Notes: generated by a model not told the origin, from the letters alone. A DNA stretch of 64,000 bases from Paenibacillus sp. FSL K6-1330 (GCF_037976825.1 NZ_CP150269.1:6657501-6721500), one strand, 5' to 3'; counted from the first letter of the stretch, positions 39,397 to 49,045 are shown. A program made the numbers and translations.

Positions 39397-40005
39397 TTAA
39401 GAAGATTTAGTCGCTCTGAATATCCGGTATCCTTTATCCTTCGTTACTTCCTCAACCTGATGAAATAAACTCTCCAGTTTCGCTTTCGCTGAAGGTGCGC
39501 CTTGCTTCTTCTGAATCACAACCCACAGTTGCCCATTCTCACGCAAATGCTTCCACGATTCTTCGAATATAGCATGTACCGTCTCTTTCCCGGCACGGAT
39601 CGGCGGATTGGTTAGAACCACGTCAAATTGCTGATCCTGAACCGCGGCAAACAAATCGCTCTCCAAGATGGTCACATTGGATATACCATTACGTTTCGCA
39701 TTCTCCTTGGCTAATTCGACAGCGCGACTGTTGATGTCGATCATCGTCACATGTCCTTGCGCAGCCATTCTTGCCGCCGACAGACCGATCGGACCATATC
39801 CACAGCCTACATCCAACACTTCAACATGCTGGTTAAAATCCATAGCCTCTATTAATACCTTGCTGCCATAATCCACGCCACTCTTAGAGAATACGCCCGC
39901 GTCACTGATAAAGTTGAAAGTCTGCCCCCGAAGCTCCGTCTTTAACTCCTTACGGTCATGAGCAATTTCCGGCTGATTCGAGTAATAATGTTGATTCGGC
40001 ATCAT
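39397..40005 (-). CDS. Class I SAM methyltransferase, RsmC-like
   Basis: The 202-residue protein has a Rossmann methyltransferase fold with motif I VLDVGCGYGPIGL, the acidic MIDINSRAVELA, and the catalytic NPPIRAGK typical of N2-guanine rRNA methyltransferases. It matches the short Firmicutes YbxB type between rplL and rpoB. Likely substrate is 16S rRNA (G1207-type) by family; this is not provable here. It lies between the rplJL terminator and the rpoB promoter. Confidence 0.93.
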   Translation of the reverse strand: MMPNQHYYSNQPEIAHDRKELKTELRGQTFNFISDAGVFSKSGVDYGSKVLIEAMDFNQHVEVLDVGCGYGPIGLSAARMAAQGHVTMIDINSRAVELAKENAKRNGISNVTILESDLFAAVQDQQFDVVLTNPPIRAGKETVHAIFEESWKHLRENGQLWVVIQKKQGAPSAKAKLESLFHQVEEVTKDKGYRIFRATKSS

Positions 40006-40122
40006 TTCCTCCGTCTTGAATCAAAGTCTACCCGCCTAAGATATTTCACTCTTAAGCGCTCTTATTTCAGTATAACCTTAGTTGCGGAGAATCAGTACCT
40101 TGTGGTCTCCCCGCCACAATAA

Positions 40123-40154
40123 CAAACCCCTTGAACAAATATTCAAGGGGTTTG
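40123..40154. terminator. Terminator after rplL
   Basis: A 13-bp perfect stem (CAAACCCCTTGAA, loop caaata). The T-run on the minus strand is broken (TTTGTTATTG), so termination may be partial and allow read-through to the rsmC-like gene. Confidence 0.8.
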
Positions 40155-40185
40155 ATTCTTGCTGACGTGAATCTCAAGAAGCTAA

Positions 40186-40548
40186 TTACTTAACTTCTAC
40201 GGATGCGCCTGCTTCTTCCAATTTAGCTTTAACAGCTTCTGCTTCTTCTTTAGCTACTTTTTCTTTCAATGGTTTTGGAGCGTTGTCAACCAGTTCTTTT
40301 GCTTCTTTCAAGCCAAGACCTGTGATTTCGCGAACCACTTTGATTACGTTGATTTTGGACGCGCCTGCGCTAGTCAGGATTACGTCGAATTCGGATTGCT
40401 CTGCTTCAGCAGCTGCACCAGCGCCACCTACAACAGCTACTGGAGCTGCAGCAGTTACACCAAATTCTTCTTCGATTGCTTTTACAAGATCGTTCAGTTC
40501 CAGAACAGACATACCTTTAATTGCTTCCAAGATTTGCTCTTTGCTCAT
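40186..40548 (-). CDS. rplL: 50S ribosomal protein L7/L12
   Basis: The 120-residue stalk protein has the dimerising N-terminal helices, an Ala/Gly/Val hinge ([19 protein letters not shown]) and the factor-binding C-terminal domain ([23 protein letters not shown], key [12 protein letters not shown]). Translated just after rplJ, 68 nt apart. Confidence 0.99.
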   Translation of the reverse strand: MSKEQILEAIKGMSVLELNDLVKAIEEEFGVTAAAPVAVVGGAGAAAEAEQSEFDVILTSAGASKINVIKVVREITGLGLKEAKELVDNAPKPLKEKVAKEEAEAVKAKLEEAGASVEVK

Positions 40549-40616
40549 TTAAGTTGAACCTCCATTTATTATTAAGATTTTATAGTTGTTGTTACACAGC
40601 TTCAGCAAGACAAAGC

Positions 40617-41120
40617 TTATGCGCCTTGTTCTTCCTTCTCAGCAACAGCTTTAACTGCAAGCGCGAAGTTGCGCACTGGAGCTTGAAGCACGCTGAGGAG
40701 CATGGAGAGGAGACCTTCGCGGGACGGAAGTTCTGCCAGAGCTTTGATTTCGCTCTCTCCGATTACACGGCCTTCTACTACGCCGCCTTTCAATTTCAAC
40801 GCGTCGTTTTTCTTAGCAAAATCATTAAGGATTTTTGCTGGAGCGACAGCGTCATTGGTACCAAATGCAACAGCTGTTGGACCAGTCAGGACTTCGTCCA
40901 GATCAGACAGCTCTGCTGCCGCAGTTGCACGGCGAAGCAGTGTGTTTTTCAGTACTTGGAACTCGACGCCAGCTTCACGAAGCTGTTTACGAAGTTCAGT
41001 TACTTGCGCAACGTTCAGTCCGCGATAGTCAGCAACTACTGTCGATACGCTTTCGCGCAGTTTAGCAGCAACGACATCAACCGCTTCTTGTTTCGCTTGG
41101 ATCACTTTTGCGTTTGCCAA
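40617..41120 (-). CDS. rplJ: 50S ribosomal protein L10
   Basis: L10 (167 residues) anchors L7/L12 dimers through its C-terminal helix and binds 23S rRNA with its N-terminal half ([23 protein letters not shown], key [13 protein letters not shown]). It also represses its own operon by binding the leader in many bacteria; a terminator-bearing leader precedes it here. Confidence 0.98.
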   Translation of the reverse strand: MANAKVIQAKQEAVDVVAAKLRESVSTVVADYRGLNVAQVTELRKQLREAGVEFQVLKNTLLRRATAAAELSDLDEVLTGPTAVAFGTNDAVAPAKILNDFAKKNDALKLKGGVVEGRVIGESEIKALAELPSREGLLSMLLSVLQAPVRNFALAVKAVAEKEEQGA

Positions 41121-41187
41121 TGATTACACCTCCTGGTTGTATTAGTAGCGTAAGAGCACCAGGCTCTCCGCTCTTCCTACGGGCACT

Positions 41188-41398
41188 AAAAAAGCCTCCG
41201 TAGAATCACGAAGGCCTGATGAATCATCATTTGGCCGGTGTAACCGGACAAATTGTTGACGTTCTATCATAACACCTCGGTAGGAAATTAAGCCTGCTTA
41301 GGGCACCTACTGTCTACGGTAAGCATATTCAACTTTAAGGGTCAGTCTCGAAGACTCACAACTGTTACATAATATCAAACTTTATTGACCAAAGTCAA
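41188..41398 (-). ncRNA. L10 leader with attenuator, and rplJL promoter
   Basis: On the minus strand TTGACT (41393-41398) and TATTAT (41369-41374) are 18 nt apart. The leader runs about 240 nt to rplJ. It contains a terminator hairpin, GCCTTCGT/ACGGAGGC (41194-41201 with 41208-41215), followed by six T (41188-41193). Promoter, leader length and attenuator match the ribosomal L10 leader known upstream of rplJ in Firmicutes. Confidence 0.85.
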
Positions 41399-41406
41399 TG
41401 GTAATA

Positions 41407-42099
41407 TTATCTGTAAACGGTTGTGTTCACGCGAGCGCTTGGTCCCATAGTCGAGGAAACAGCGATACCTTTCAGGTAAACACCTTTAGCAGCAGCTGGT
41501 TTCGCACGATTCAATGCATCGATGAGAGCTTTGAGGTTCTCATTCAATTGAGCTGCATCGAAAGACACTTTACCGATTGGCGCGTGAATTTGACCTGCTT
41601 TGTCCAGACGGTACTCGATTTTACCGGCTTTGATTTCTTGAACAGCCTTAGCAACATCGAATGTAACCGTACCAGCTTTAGGGTTAGGCATCAGGCCTTT
41701 ACCACCGAGCAGACGGCCAAGTTTACCGACTTCACTCATCATATCAGGTGTAGCTACGCAGACATCAAACTCGAACCAGCCTTGTTGAATTTTGTTGATC
41801 ATGTCTTGATCGCCAACAAAATCAGCGCCAGCCGCTTCTGCCTCTTTCGCTTTTTCACCTTTTGCAAATACCAGAACGCGTTGTGTTTTACCTGTGCCGT
41901 GAGGCAAGACAACAACACCACGAACAGCCTGGTCTTGTTTACGTGGGTCTACACCCAAACGTACAGCCGCTTCAACAGTTTCGTCGAATTTGGCAGTTGC
42001 AGCCTTCTTCACAAGCTCTACAGCTTCCAAAGGCTCATAAGTTGCTTCGCTGTCAATCAGCTTCGCAGCTTCAACGTATTTCTTACCGTGTTTAGCCAT
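41407..42099 (-). CDS. rplA: 50S ribosomal protein L1
   Basis: The 230-residue L1 starts [16 protein letters not shown] and has the L1 signature around [19 protein letters not shown]. It forms the L1 stalk that moves E-site tRNA. The ATG at 42099 has GGAGG 7 nt upstream; the longer frame is spacer after rplK. Confidence 0.98.
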   Translation of the reverse strand: MAKHGKKYVEAAKLIDSEATYEPLEAVELVKKAATAKFDETVEAAVRLGVDPRKQDQAVRGVVVLPHGTGKTQRVLVFAKGEKAKEAEAAGADFVGDQDMINKIQQGWFEFDVCVATPDMMSEVGKLGRLLGGKGLMPNPKAGTVTFDVAKAVQEIKAGKIEYRLDKAGQIHAPIGKVSFDAAQLNENLKALIDALNRAKPAAAKGVYLKGIAVSSTMGPSARVNTTVYR

Positions 42100-42179
42100 G
42101 TTTGTTTTCCTCCTTTGTGGTGTTAGCGGAAATTCCTCCCACATAATCCGAACCTCGTTCGGTTTCAATCGAGAAACAA

Positions 42180-42605
42180 TTAGTCTTCGATTGTGATACC
42201 CATACTACGGGCAGTACCTTCTACCATCTTCATTGCAGCTTCAACAGATGCAGCGTTCAGGTCAGGCATTTTTGTTTCAGCGATTTGACGAACAGCGTCA
42301 CGCTTAACAGTAGCCACTTTCTTCTTGTTAGGCTCGCCGGATCCTTTTTCGATCTTAGCAGCCACGCGAAGCAGAACAGCAGCCGGTGGAGTTTTAGTGA
42401 TGAATGTAAAGGAACGATCTTCAAACACCGAAATTTCAACCGGAATGATCAGACCAGCTTGATCAGCAGTACGTGCGTTGAATTCTTTACAGAATGCCAT
42501 GATGTTGACACCCGCTTGACCCAATGCAGGACCTACTGGAGGAGCCGGATTCGCTTTACCTGCAGGAATCTGCAGTTTCACAATCTTGATAACTTTCTTA
42601 GCCAT
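42180..42605 (-). CDS. rplK: 50S ribosomal protein L11
   Basis: The 141-residue L11 starts [20 protein letters not shown] and keeps the thiostrepton-binding prolines ([16 protein letters not shown]). It forms the GTPase centre with 23S rRNA and is needed for RelA activation. No promoter is evident in the 70-nt gap after nusG, so it probably continues the nusG transcript. Confidence 0.98.
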   Translation of the reverse strand: MAKKVIKIVKLQIPAGKANPAPPVGPALGQAGVNIMAFCKEFNARTADQAGLIIPVEISVFEDRSFTFITKTPPAAVLLRVAAKIEKGSGEPNKKKVATVKRDAVRQIAETKMPDLNAASVEAAMKMVEGTARSMGITIED

Positions 42606-42675
42606 GGTTGACACCTCCTTGCATCAATAGTGGTAGCGGACGCTTTGATACGCCTCCCACAAGAAACCTGAAGAA

Positions 42676-43209
42676 TTAAATCTTCTCCACTTGAGTATAA
42701 TCCAACTCCAGCGGGGTTTCCCGTCCAAACATGTTGACGTGAACTTTCAACTTGCTCTTTTCAGCCAAAATCTCTTCCACGGAGCCCACAAAATTCGCAA
42801 AAGGACCAACCTTGATACGAACGGATTCCTTGATGTCGAATTCGATCTTCGGTTTCGGCTCTTCCATGCCCATATGCTTCAGAATCTGTTCTACTTCTTC
42901 TGGAAGCAAAGGCGTCGGTTTAGAACCGGACCCTGTCGAACCAACAAAACCGGTCACTCCTGGTGTATTGCGGACAACATACCAAGAATCATCGGTCTGA
43001 ATCATTTCGACCAAGACATATCCCGGGTAAACTTTACGCATGACGGTTTTTTTCTTGCCGTCTTTGTTTACGATTTCTTCTTCCATCGGAACAAGAACGC
43101 GGAATATTTTGTCCTCCATGCCCATGGACTCGACACGTTTTTCCAAATTGGCTTTGACTTTATTCTCATACCCAGAGTAGGTATGAACTACGTACCATCT
43201 TTTTTCCAT
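42676..43209 (-). CDS. nusG: Transcription elongation factor NusG
   Basis: NusG (177 residues) has the NGN domain (RWYVVHTYSGYENKVKANLEKR, key VVHTYSGYENKVK; PGYVLVEM) and a C-terminal KOW domain (VRIKVGPFANFVGSVEEI). It links RNA polymerase pausing with ribosome coupling. It follows secE by 21 nt. Confidence 0.98.
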   Translation of the reverse strand: MEKRWYVVHTYSGYENKVKANLEKRVESMGMEDKIFRVLVPMEEEIVNKDGKKKTVMRKVYPGYVLVEMIQTDDSWYVVRNTPGVTGFVGSTGSGSKPTPLLPEEVEQILKHMGMEEPKPKIEFDIKESVRIKVGPFANFVGSVEEILAEKSKLKVHVNMFGRETPLELDYTQVEKI

Positions 43210-43230
43210 ATCAAGCCACCTGGGACCCTT

Positions 43231-43422
43231 CTAAATTATCGCTTCGATCACAGCGGAAATGCCGATGTCTACAACCCAAAAATAAATCGTGACAAACACT
43301 ATGGTGCCGAGAACAATTAAAGTATAGTTCGTCAGTTCTTTACGATTGGGCCAGCGAACTTTTTTAAGTTCCGCCCAGCTTTCAGAGAAAAAGGAAAACA
43401 GAGACTTGAAACCACGTTTCAC
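43231..43422 (-). CDS. secE: Preprotein translocase subunit SecE
   Basis: The 63-residue protein is a single-span SecE: an amphipathic segment (SWAELKKVRWPNRKEL, with the family mark KVxWPxxxE) followed by one membrane helix. It clamps SecY. It lies between rpmG and nusG, the standard place. Confidence 0.97.
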   Translation of the reverse strand: MKRGFKSLFSFFSESWAELKKVRWPNRKELTNYTLIVLGTIVFVTIYFWVVDIGISAVIEAII

Positions 43423-43446
43423 GCCGACTACACCTCCAAAAGAAAA

Positions 43447-43596
43447 CTATCTGGTTTCGCGATGAGGAGTTTGCTCGTTACAGAACTTGCAAAATTTCTT
43501 CATCTCCATGCGGTCGGGGTGATTTCGCTTGTTTTTGGTGGTTGTGTAGTTTCTTTGTTTGCAGCTTGTACAAGCCAAAGTGATAATTACCCGCAT
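43447..43596 (-). CDS. rpmGB: 50S ribosomal protein L33, zinc-binding form
   Basis: A 49-residue frame reads [20 protein letters not shown] at its start and ends HRETR. C9, C12, C36 and C39 are the zinc ligands of the C+ L33 type. The GAGGTG site lies 6 nt before the ATG. It is the first gene of rpmG-secE-nusG as in B. subtilis (rpmGB). Confidence 0.95.
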   Translation of the reverse strand: MRVIITLACTSCKQRNYTTTKNKRNHPDRMEMKKFCKFCNEQTPHRETR

Positions 43597-43772
43597 GATG
43601 TGCACCTCCCGAAGACGTCCTTCTTTGTCAGAAGAATCGATATTGATCCTAGTAGAAACAACCTTGTTCTCATCGAAACTCGGTTATTTCTGCGAGATGA
43701 ATAAAACCGTTGTTCCAAAAACTGTAACAACGATCCATTCATAAAACACGCGAATTTAGGCCTACCTAAAAC

Positions 43773-43801
43773 ACTTTATCACAAGGGTAGCGCCATTTCA
43801 A
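43773..43801 (-). promoter_or_regulatory. Promoter of rpmG-secE-nusG
   Basis: On the minus strand TTGAAA (43796-43801) and TAAAGT (43773-43778) are 17 nt apart, leaving a leader of about 170 nt. A small inverted repeat TTTAGG/CCTAAA (43755-43770) lies right at the predicted start. Confidence 0.75.
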
Positions 43802-43892
43802 GCCTTTTTCTCTCTGATTGTGGGCTGCAATAAATGCCATTGCCAGCTAGACCAGGGAATTCGTCCCCGGAATATTGTAAACACCTCGCTGT

Positions 43893-43915
43893 AAAAAACT
43901 GTGGCGTTTCACAGT
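43893..43915 (-). terminator. Second, short terminator-like hairpin downstream of sigH
   Basis: ACTGTG/CACAGT (43898-43903 with 43910-43915) is followed by six T on the minus strand. It lies about 200 nt beyond the main sigH terminator. Between the two (43916-44121) there is no gene; a TTGAAA-16 nt-TATAGA promoter-like pair is present, so a very short transcript is conceivable. Confidence 0.5.
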
Positions 43916-44121
43916 CTTTGTCCATCCTGCATAGCATTTAGTCTATATCCAGTATGTTCAATCTTTCAACAGATGAAACACCAAATATTACACATTTTGC
44001 TTTTGCGAAAATGGACATCCTTGATTATCGTCCTATCCTGTCTGCCAACTAAAAATAATGGCGACAAAGTATACGGAGATCCTTCGCCGGCCATCCTGAT
44101 TTAAAAAACGATCAGGCAATT

Positions 44122-44144
44122 AAAAAAAGGCTCTGATTGAGCCT
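44122..44144 (-). terminator. Terminator of sigH
   Basis: AGGCTC/GAGCCT stem (44128-44133 with 44139-44144) followed on the minus strand by seven T. Confidence 0.9.
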
Positions 44145-44169
44145 TCTGCTTCTTATCCGACACTTGCTA

Positions 44170-44814
44170 TTAATTATCCCTGACTTCCAGATAACGTTCA
44201 AGCTTGCGCTTTACCCGCTGGAGTGCATTGTCAATCGATTTTACATGACGCCTTAAATCTACCGCAATCTCTTGATAGGATCGACCGTCCAAATAGAGCA
44301 TCAGGACTTTCCGTTCCAGATCGCTTAAGATTTCTGACATCTTGTCTTCCAGGCCGACAAATTCCTCTTGATTAATAATCAGTTCCTCCGGATCGCTTAC
44401 CGCAGTGCCACAAATGACATCCAACAGTGTACGGTCCGAATCCTCATCATAAATCGGCTTGTCCAATGAGACATACGAATTGAGCGGAATATGCTTCTGT
44501 CTCGTAGCGGTCTTAATTGCCGTAATGATCTGTCTAGTAATGCAGAGCTCGGCAAAGGCCTTGAACGAAGACAGCTTATCCCCTTTAAAATCACGAATTG
44601 CCTTGTACAGCCCGATCATGCCTTCCTGGACAATATCTTCCCGGTCAGCACCAATCAGAAAATAGGAGCGGGCTTTAGCACGTACAAAATTCCGGTATTT
44701 ATTGATCAAATACTCCAGCGCCCCGCTATCACCCTCGCGGACCGCCTCGACAATGTCTTCATCGCTTATCACATCATACCCTGACAACATGACTTCCTTG
44801 AGGTCCACACTCAA
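44170..44814 (-). CDS. sigH: RNA polymerase sigma-H factor
   Basis: SigH directs early sporulation and transition-state genes. The protein (about 214 residues) has sigma region 2 (ALEYLINKYRNFVRAKARSYF, key YRNFVRAKARSYF; GADREDIVQEGMIGLYKAI) and region 4 (DLERKVLMLYLDGRSYQEIA, RHVKSIDNALQRVKRKLE). I place the start at TTG 44814 because GGAGGG lies 6 nt upstream; GTG 44808 is an alternative, and the frame extends to 44853 without a site. The match to B. subtilis SigH is very close from about residue 30. Confidence 0.96.
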   Translation of the reverse strand: MSVDLKEVMLSGYDVISDEDIVEAVREGDSGALEYLINKYRNFVRAKARSYFLIGADREDIVQEGMIGLYKAIRDFKGDKLSSFKAFAELCITRQIITAIKTATRQKHIPLNSYVSLDKPIYDEDSDRTLLDVICGTAVSDPEELIINQEEFVGLEDKMSEILSDLERKVLMLYLDGRSYQEIAVDLRRHVKSIDNALQRVKRKLERYLEVRDN

Positions 44815-44872
44815 TAGAATCCCTCCGGCCCGGAACGCACGGTAGCCCGTCACTCTCTTGAAATATATGACA

Positions 44873-44901
44873 AGTATATATGATGTCTACTAGACCGTCA
44901 A
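44873..44901 (-). promoter_or_regulatory. sigH promoter
   Basis: On the minus strand TTGACG (44896-44901) and TATACT (44873-44878) are 17 nt apart, 60 nt before the start. The surrounding AT-rich sequence would suit AbrB, which represses sigH in B. subtilis, but AbrB sites cannot be read reliably by eye. Confidence 0.85.
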
Positions 44902-45019
44902 CCACGTTCTACCTAAAATAGACCGATAATAACATTTAATGTAAACTTTTCCGTAGATTCATATACCGTTTTCATTCTCCAAATGAGCCGACCTTTCGTC
45001 CCTATTGTGTAAAACAGTT

Positions 45020-45541
45020 CTATTCCCTTCGCCAGCGCTCGAACATCTGTCTCACATCCGGCGGCAGCTTCCCGTCAAGTGTATTCCGGCTCTTGGTCTG
45101 CTCTTTCGTTATTTTCTGCTTCACTTCGCGCTCGCTCTGTTCCACTTCGTTTAGCAATTCCCGGGCGGACAACCTGAGTGCTCCCCGAGCAAAAATCACA
45201 TGCTGCTCAATTAAATCGCTGGTCGCCACATAAATTTTTCGCCGGCGGTGGCTGAACTCTCCGACTAGTCGTTCAATGCACTCATCTGCGGTTTCTTTTT
45301 CCTTAGTAAAAAACACCTGAACCTTGCCTTGCGTGTAGGATTTCCCCAGCCCAGGGACCCGGTATGCGTCAAAAATCACCACGACTCTGAGGCCGGAATA
45401 CGCCTGGTAATCCGCTAATTTCTCCAGCAGCAGGTCTCGCGCATCATGCATGCTGCTATTGGCGAGCTTCGCAAGATATGGCCAGCCGCCGATCATATTA
45501 TAACCGTCGACCAGCAGCACATCCCGCCAATCGGCCATCAT
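45020..45541 (-). CDS. rae1: NYN-domain endoribonuclease Rae1/YacP
   Basis: The 173-residue protein has a PIN-like NYN fold: LLVDGYNMIGGWP with the acidic/asparagine motif, VVVIFDAY, and TADECIERLV. B. subtilis Rae1 cuts mRNA in the ribosomal A site. The C-terminus is charged (VEQSEREVKQKITKEQTK). It begins 2 nt after rlmB and is last in the cysE-cysS operon. Confidence 0.92.
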   Translation of the reverse strand: MMADWRDVLLVDGYNMIGGWPYLAKLANSSMHDARDLLLEKLADYQAYSGLRVVVIFDAYRVPGLGKSYTQGKVQVFFTKEKETADECIERLVGEFSHRRRKIYVATSDLIEQHVIFARGALRLSARELLNEVEQSEREVKQKITKEQTKSRNTLDGKLPPDVRQMFERWRRE

Positions 45542-45543
45542 TG

Positions 45544-46296
45544 CTAACCTTGAAGGCGGCGACGGCGAAGCACTTCGTACATAACGACACCTGCGGCAAC
45601 AGAGGCGTTAAGCGAGTTGATTTTTCCGGCCATCGGCAGTTTCACAAGCACATCGCATTTTTCACGGATCAGACGCCCCATTCCTTTACTTTCATTACCG
45701 ATAACGATAGCAACCGGCCCGTCAAAAACTTCAGTGTCATACAATTCCTGAACAGCATCAACGACCGTCCCGACAACCCACACGCCCATTTCTTTCAGCT
45801 GATCGATGGTTTGGCCCAGATTGGTCACTCTGGCTACGGGTACATACTCTACTGCGCCAGCAGATGTTTTGGATACCGTTGCCGTTACTTGTGCGGATCT
45901 GCGCTTAGGCAGTATGACGCCATGAGCACCCGTGCAGTCTGCCGTACGGAGAATCGAGCCCAGATTGTGCGGATCCTCGATCTCGTCAAGCAGCAGCAAG
46001 AAAGGTGGTTCACCCTTTTCCTCCGCAACCTTCAGCAAATCTTCCACTTCCACATAGGCATACGGTGCCGCTTGGGCAACCACGCCTTGATGCTGTACCC
46101 CTGGAACCATCTGATCCAGCTTGCGTTTGTCCACATGCTGAATAACAATGCCCAGTTTCTTCGCTTCCGCGATGATCGGCAGGGTCAGATGTTTTTGCGC
46201 ATTTTCGGCAATCCATATTTTATTGATCGTACGTCCTGATTTGAGCGCTTCCGTTACGGAGTGCTTACCAGCTACTACTTCCTCTTCTTGCAACAT
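45544..46296 (-). CDS. rlmB: 23S rRNA (guanosine-2'-O-)-methyltransferase RlmB
   Basis: This SpoU-family enzyme (250 residues) has an N-terminal substrate-binding domain (VAGKHSVTEALKSG) and a trefoil-knot SPOUT domain with LLDEIEDPHNLGSILRTAD, VIGNESKGMGRLI and MAGKINSLNASVAAGVVMYE. The ATG at 46296 is used because an AGGAGG lies just upstream; two earlier in-frame ATGs lack one. Confidence 0.95.
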   Translation of the reverse strand: MLQEEEVVAGKHSVTEALKSGRTINKIWIAENAQKHLTLPIIAEAKKLGIVIQHVDKRKLDQMVPGVQHQGVVAQAAPYAYVEVEDLLKVAEEKGEPPFLLLLDEIEDPHNLGSILRTADCTGAHGVILPKRRSAQVTATVSKTSAGAVEYVPVARVTNLGQTIDQLKEMGVWVVGTVVDAVQELYDTEVFDGPVAIVIGNESKGMGRLIREKCDVLVKLPMAGKINSLNASVAAGVVMYEVLRRRRLQG

Positions 46297-46383
46297 GTAG
46301 GTCTCCTCCTGCATATCAGCCGGCGTCCCCTTTGAGAAACACCGGCTGTATCGTTTCAATGTTGATCTCTATTGCCTGACGGT

Positions 46384-46827
46384 CTATTTAACAGACCCCT
46401 CAATAAACTCGATGCTCTTCCCAATGAGCTCGCGGAGACGATCCTGCTCCCCCGTATAATATAAATACCCAACGAGCGTCTCAAATGCCGTTGCATGCCG
46501 ATATTCGAGCACGTCGGCATTTTTGGGGATGCTGCCTGATTTGGCATTGCGTCCTTGACGCACAACATCGCGTTCTTCTTCCGTCAGCTCCGGATCCAGA
46601 TAAGCCAATATTCGGCTCTGTGCCTTCGCCGACACAAATCCTGTTGCTGTCCGGTGCAAGTGATGGGGGCGGAGATTCGCTCTTGATATCAAAAACTGCC
46701 GCACCGCCACCTCATAAATGGCATCTCCGATATAGGCAAGCACGATGGGCGGGATTAACCGGGCCGGCTTCGACGGCGGAAAATCGAACCAGCCTACCGC
46801 GGGATCATGATGCTCAGGCCCGCTCAT
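46384..46827 (-). CDS. mrnC: Mini-ribonuclease III
   Basis: MrnC (147 residues) is the RNase III catalytic domain alone, without a dsRNA-binding domain; it trims 23S rRNA ends in B. subtilis. Seen: LAYIGDAIYEVAVRQFL (the active-site acidic residues of the signature), and ATAFETLVGYLYYTG. Its start overlaps the cysS stop by 4 nt. Confidence 0.96.
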   Translation of the reverse strand: MSGPEHHDPAVGWFDFPPSKPARLIPPIVLAYIGDAIYEVAVRQFLISRANLRPHHLHRTATGFVSAKAQSRILAYLDPELTEEERDVVRQGRNAKSGSIPKNADVLEYRHATAFETLVGYLYYTGEQDRLRELIGKSIEFIEGSVK

Positions 46828-48230
46828 TTACGCCGCCAGCGCATACCTTGCGCCGTATCCTCAAGCACGATGCCTTCGTCCGCCAGCTTGTCGCGGATTT
46901 CATCCGCTCGCGCCCAGTTTTTATTCTTCCGGGCTTCGATACGTTCGGCAATCAGAGCTTCAATCTCCTCATCCAGCAATTCATCCGTGCCTGTATTTAC
47001 GATGCGCAGCACGCCGTTCATTTCGTTGAAAGCACGCAGCACTTCATGCAGGTCAGCCGCAGGAATCGAGGCTTCCTTCAGCAGCTGATTCGCCTCGCTG
47101 GCCCATTGGAACATGGCGGTGATGGCATCCGGCGTGTTGAAATCATCCTGCATTTTCTGGTGGAATTCGACAAGGACGGCCGATATTTTATCCGCAACTT
47201 CCTGGCTTACGTTATCGTCCTTCGAACCGATCGCGGTACTCAATCGATGCTCGACATTAGCCGCCGCATTCGCCAGACGTTCCACGCTGTTCTGTGCCTG
47301 CTCCATCACCTCATCGCTATAATTCAGCGGGTTGCGGTAGTGGGTGGACAACATGAAATAGCGGACAGCTTCTTTTGTATATTGTTCACGAAGTTCCTTA
47401 ACCAATACACCATTACCTAGCGATTTCGACATTTTCTCGTTATTGATGCGGATATAACCATTGTGCATCCAATAGTTCGCCAGCGGTTTGCCTGTCAGCG
47501 CCTCGGACTGCGCCACTTCGCATTCATGGTGCGGAAACTGGAGGTCTTGACCGCCGCCATGGATATCCAGCGTATCCCCGAGATAACGACGGGCCATGGC
47601 GGAGCACTCAATATGCCAGCCCGGGCGGCCGTCGCCCCAAGGGCTGCTCCAGTAGATCTCTCCGGGCTTCGCAGCTTTCCATAGCACGAAGTCCTCCGGG
47701 TTTTCTTTCCGCTTATCCACTTCAATCCGGATACCAAATTGCAGCTCATCGAGATTTTGCTGGGACAGCTTGCCGTAATCGTCAAATTTGCGGGTCCGGT
47801 AAAAGACATCTCCCCCGTTCTCATAAGCAAAGTCGCGGTCAATGAGCTCCTGGATAAATTCAATAATGCTCTCCATATTGTCCGTTACCCGCGGATTTAA
47901 TGTCGCTCTCGGTATACCGAGACCGTCCAGATCTTCGTAATAGGCGTTAATAAACTTATCCGCGACCTCCGGAACGGTAGTACCGGTTTGCTCCGCTTTC
48001 CGGATCATTTTGTCATCTACATCCGTAAAGTTCACCACGTAATTCACATCATTACCCTGATTCTCAAAATAAGCTCGAACCACGTCGAAAAAGATCATCG
48101 GACGGGCATTCCCGATATGGATATAATCGTACACGGTAGGACCGCACACGTAGATCTTTACCTTTCCAGGTTCCTGAGCAACAAACGTTTCTTTCATACG
48201 GGTTAACGTGTTATAGATTTGAAGTGCCAT
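46824..48230 (-). CDS. cysS: Cysteinyl-tRNA synthetase
   Basis: The 468-residue class I enzyme has zinc ligand C29 in VCGPTVYDYIHIGNARP, the HIGN signature at 38-41, HIECSAM, and KMSKSLGN. It charges tRNA-Cys. It follows cysE by 58 nt and is probably controlled by the tRNA-Cys T-box upstream of cysE. Confidence 0.98.
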   Translation of the reverse strand: MALQIYNTLTRMKETFVAQEPGKVKIYVCGPTVYDYIHIGNARPMIFFDVVRAYFENQGNDVNYVVNFTDVDDKMIRKAEQTGTTVPEVADKFINAYYEDLDGLGIPRATLNPRVTDNMESIIEFIQELIDRDFAYENGGDVFYRTRKFDDYGKLSQQNLDELQFGIRIEVDKRKENPEDFVLWKAAKPGEIYWSSPWGDGRPGWHIECSAMARRYLGDTLDIHGGGQDLQFPHHECEVAQSEALTGKPLANYWMHNGYIRINNEKMSKSLGNGVLVKELREQYTKEAVRYFMLSTHYRNPLNYSDEVMEQAQNSVERLANAAANVEHRLSTAIGSKDDNVSQEVADKISAVLVEFHQKMQDDFNTPDAITAMFQWASEANQLLKEASIPAADLHEVLRAFNEMNGVLRIVNTGTDELLDEEIEALIAERIEARKNKNWARADEIRDKLADEGIVLEDTAQGMRWRRK

Positions 48231-48288
48231 AAGGTATCATCTCAATCCTTTCATTCCATCGCTTATTGTTCCTTCACGGCTTGCGGGT

Positions 48289-48978
48289 TTACTCTTCTTT
48301 GGCCGAAGACACAACGACCTCGGATACCATGCCTTTAGGCTGGTTTCGTTTGCTCTCATGAAGCTCCGCCCGGAGCTGATCGATCTCCTTCTGCATTGAA
48401 CGCAGCATATCCACAATCGGATCGGGCAGATTCGTGTGATCCAGCCGGTCGCGCACCCGCTCCCCGTTCTGTTTCACAATTTTTCCCGGATTGCCGACAA
48501 CGGTGCTGTTTTGGGGGACTGGTCTTAGTACGACTGCATTGGAACCAATGTTACAGTTATCCCCAATCGTAAAGGAACCTAGCACTTTCGCCCCCGATCC
48601 GATGACCACGTTGTTGCCGATGGTCGGGTGCCGCTTGCCTTTCTCCTTACCGGTTCCACCAAGCGTAACCCCTTGGTAGATCACCACGTCATCCCCAATC
48701 TCACAGGTCTCTCCAATGACAACCCCCATCCCATGGTCTATGAACAGCCGATGCCCGATACGGGCTCCCGGATGAATCTCAATCCCTGTCATAAACCGGC
48801 TGAACTGGGAGATCAACCGGGCCAGCGTATACCATCGCCGCTTAAATAATGCATGAGCTACCCGGTGCGCCCACAGTGCGTGAAGCCCCGAGTAGGTGAA
48901 TACCACTTCAAAAAGTCCCCGGGCAGCCGGGTCATTCTCGAACACTGTCCGAATATCCGATTTCATCTGTTTAAACAT
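48289..48978 (-). CDS. cysE: Serine O-acetyltransferase
   Basis: CysE makes O-acetylserine, the carbon skeleton for cysteine. The protein (229 residues) has an N-terminal helical part and a left-handed beta-helix of hexapeptide repeats ([40 protein letters not shown], key [11 protein letters not shown]). The ATG at 48978 has GAGGGAG 6 nt upstream; an in-frame start further up would lie in the leader. Placed right after a T-box. Confidence 0.96.
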   Translation of the reverse strand: MFKQMKSDIRTVFENDPAARGLFEVVFTYSGLHALWAHRVAHALFKRRWYTLARLISQFSRFMTGIEIHPGARIGHRLFIDHGMGVVIGETCEIGDDVVIYQGVTLGGTGKEKGKRHPTIGNNVVIGSGAKVLGSFTIGDNCNIGSNAVVLRPVPQNSTVVGNPGKIVKQNGERVRDRLDHTNLPDPIVDMLRSMQKEIDQLRAELHESKRNQPKGMVSEVVVSSAKEE

Positions 48979-49045
48979 GAACGCTCCCTCTTTCCCCTCT
49001 TCCAATCGCGCATGCAACTTGCCATCCATCGTTATTCCTGTAAAT

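Noticed and set aside
43936..44016. Small 26-codon frame on the minus strand between the two terminators after sigH
   Set aside because: No usable ribosome binding site (AAGG abuts the ATG) and no recognisable sequence.
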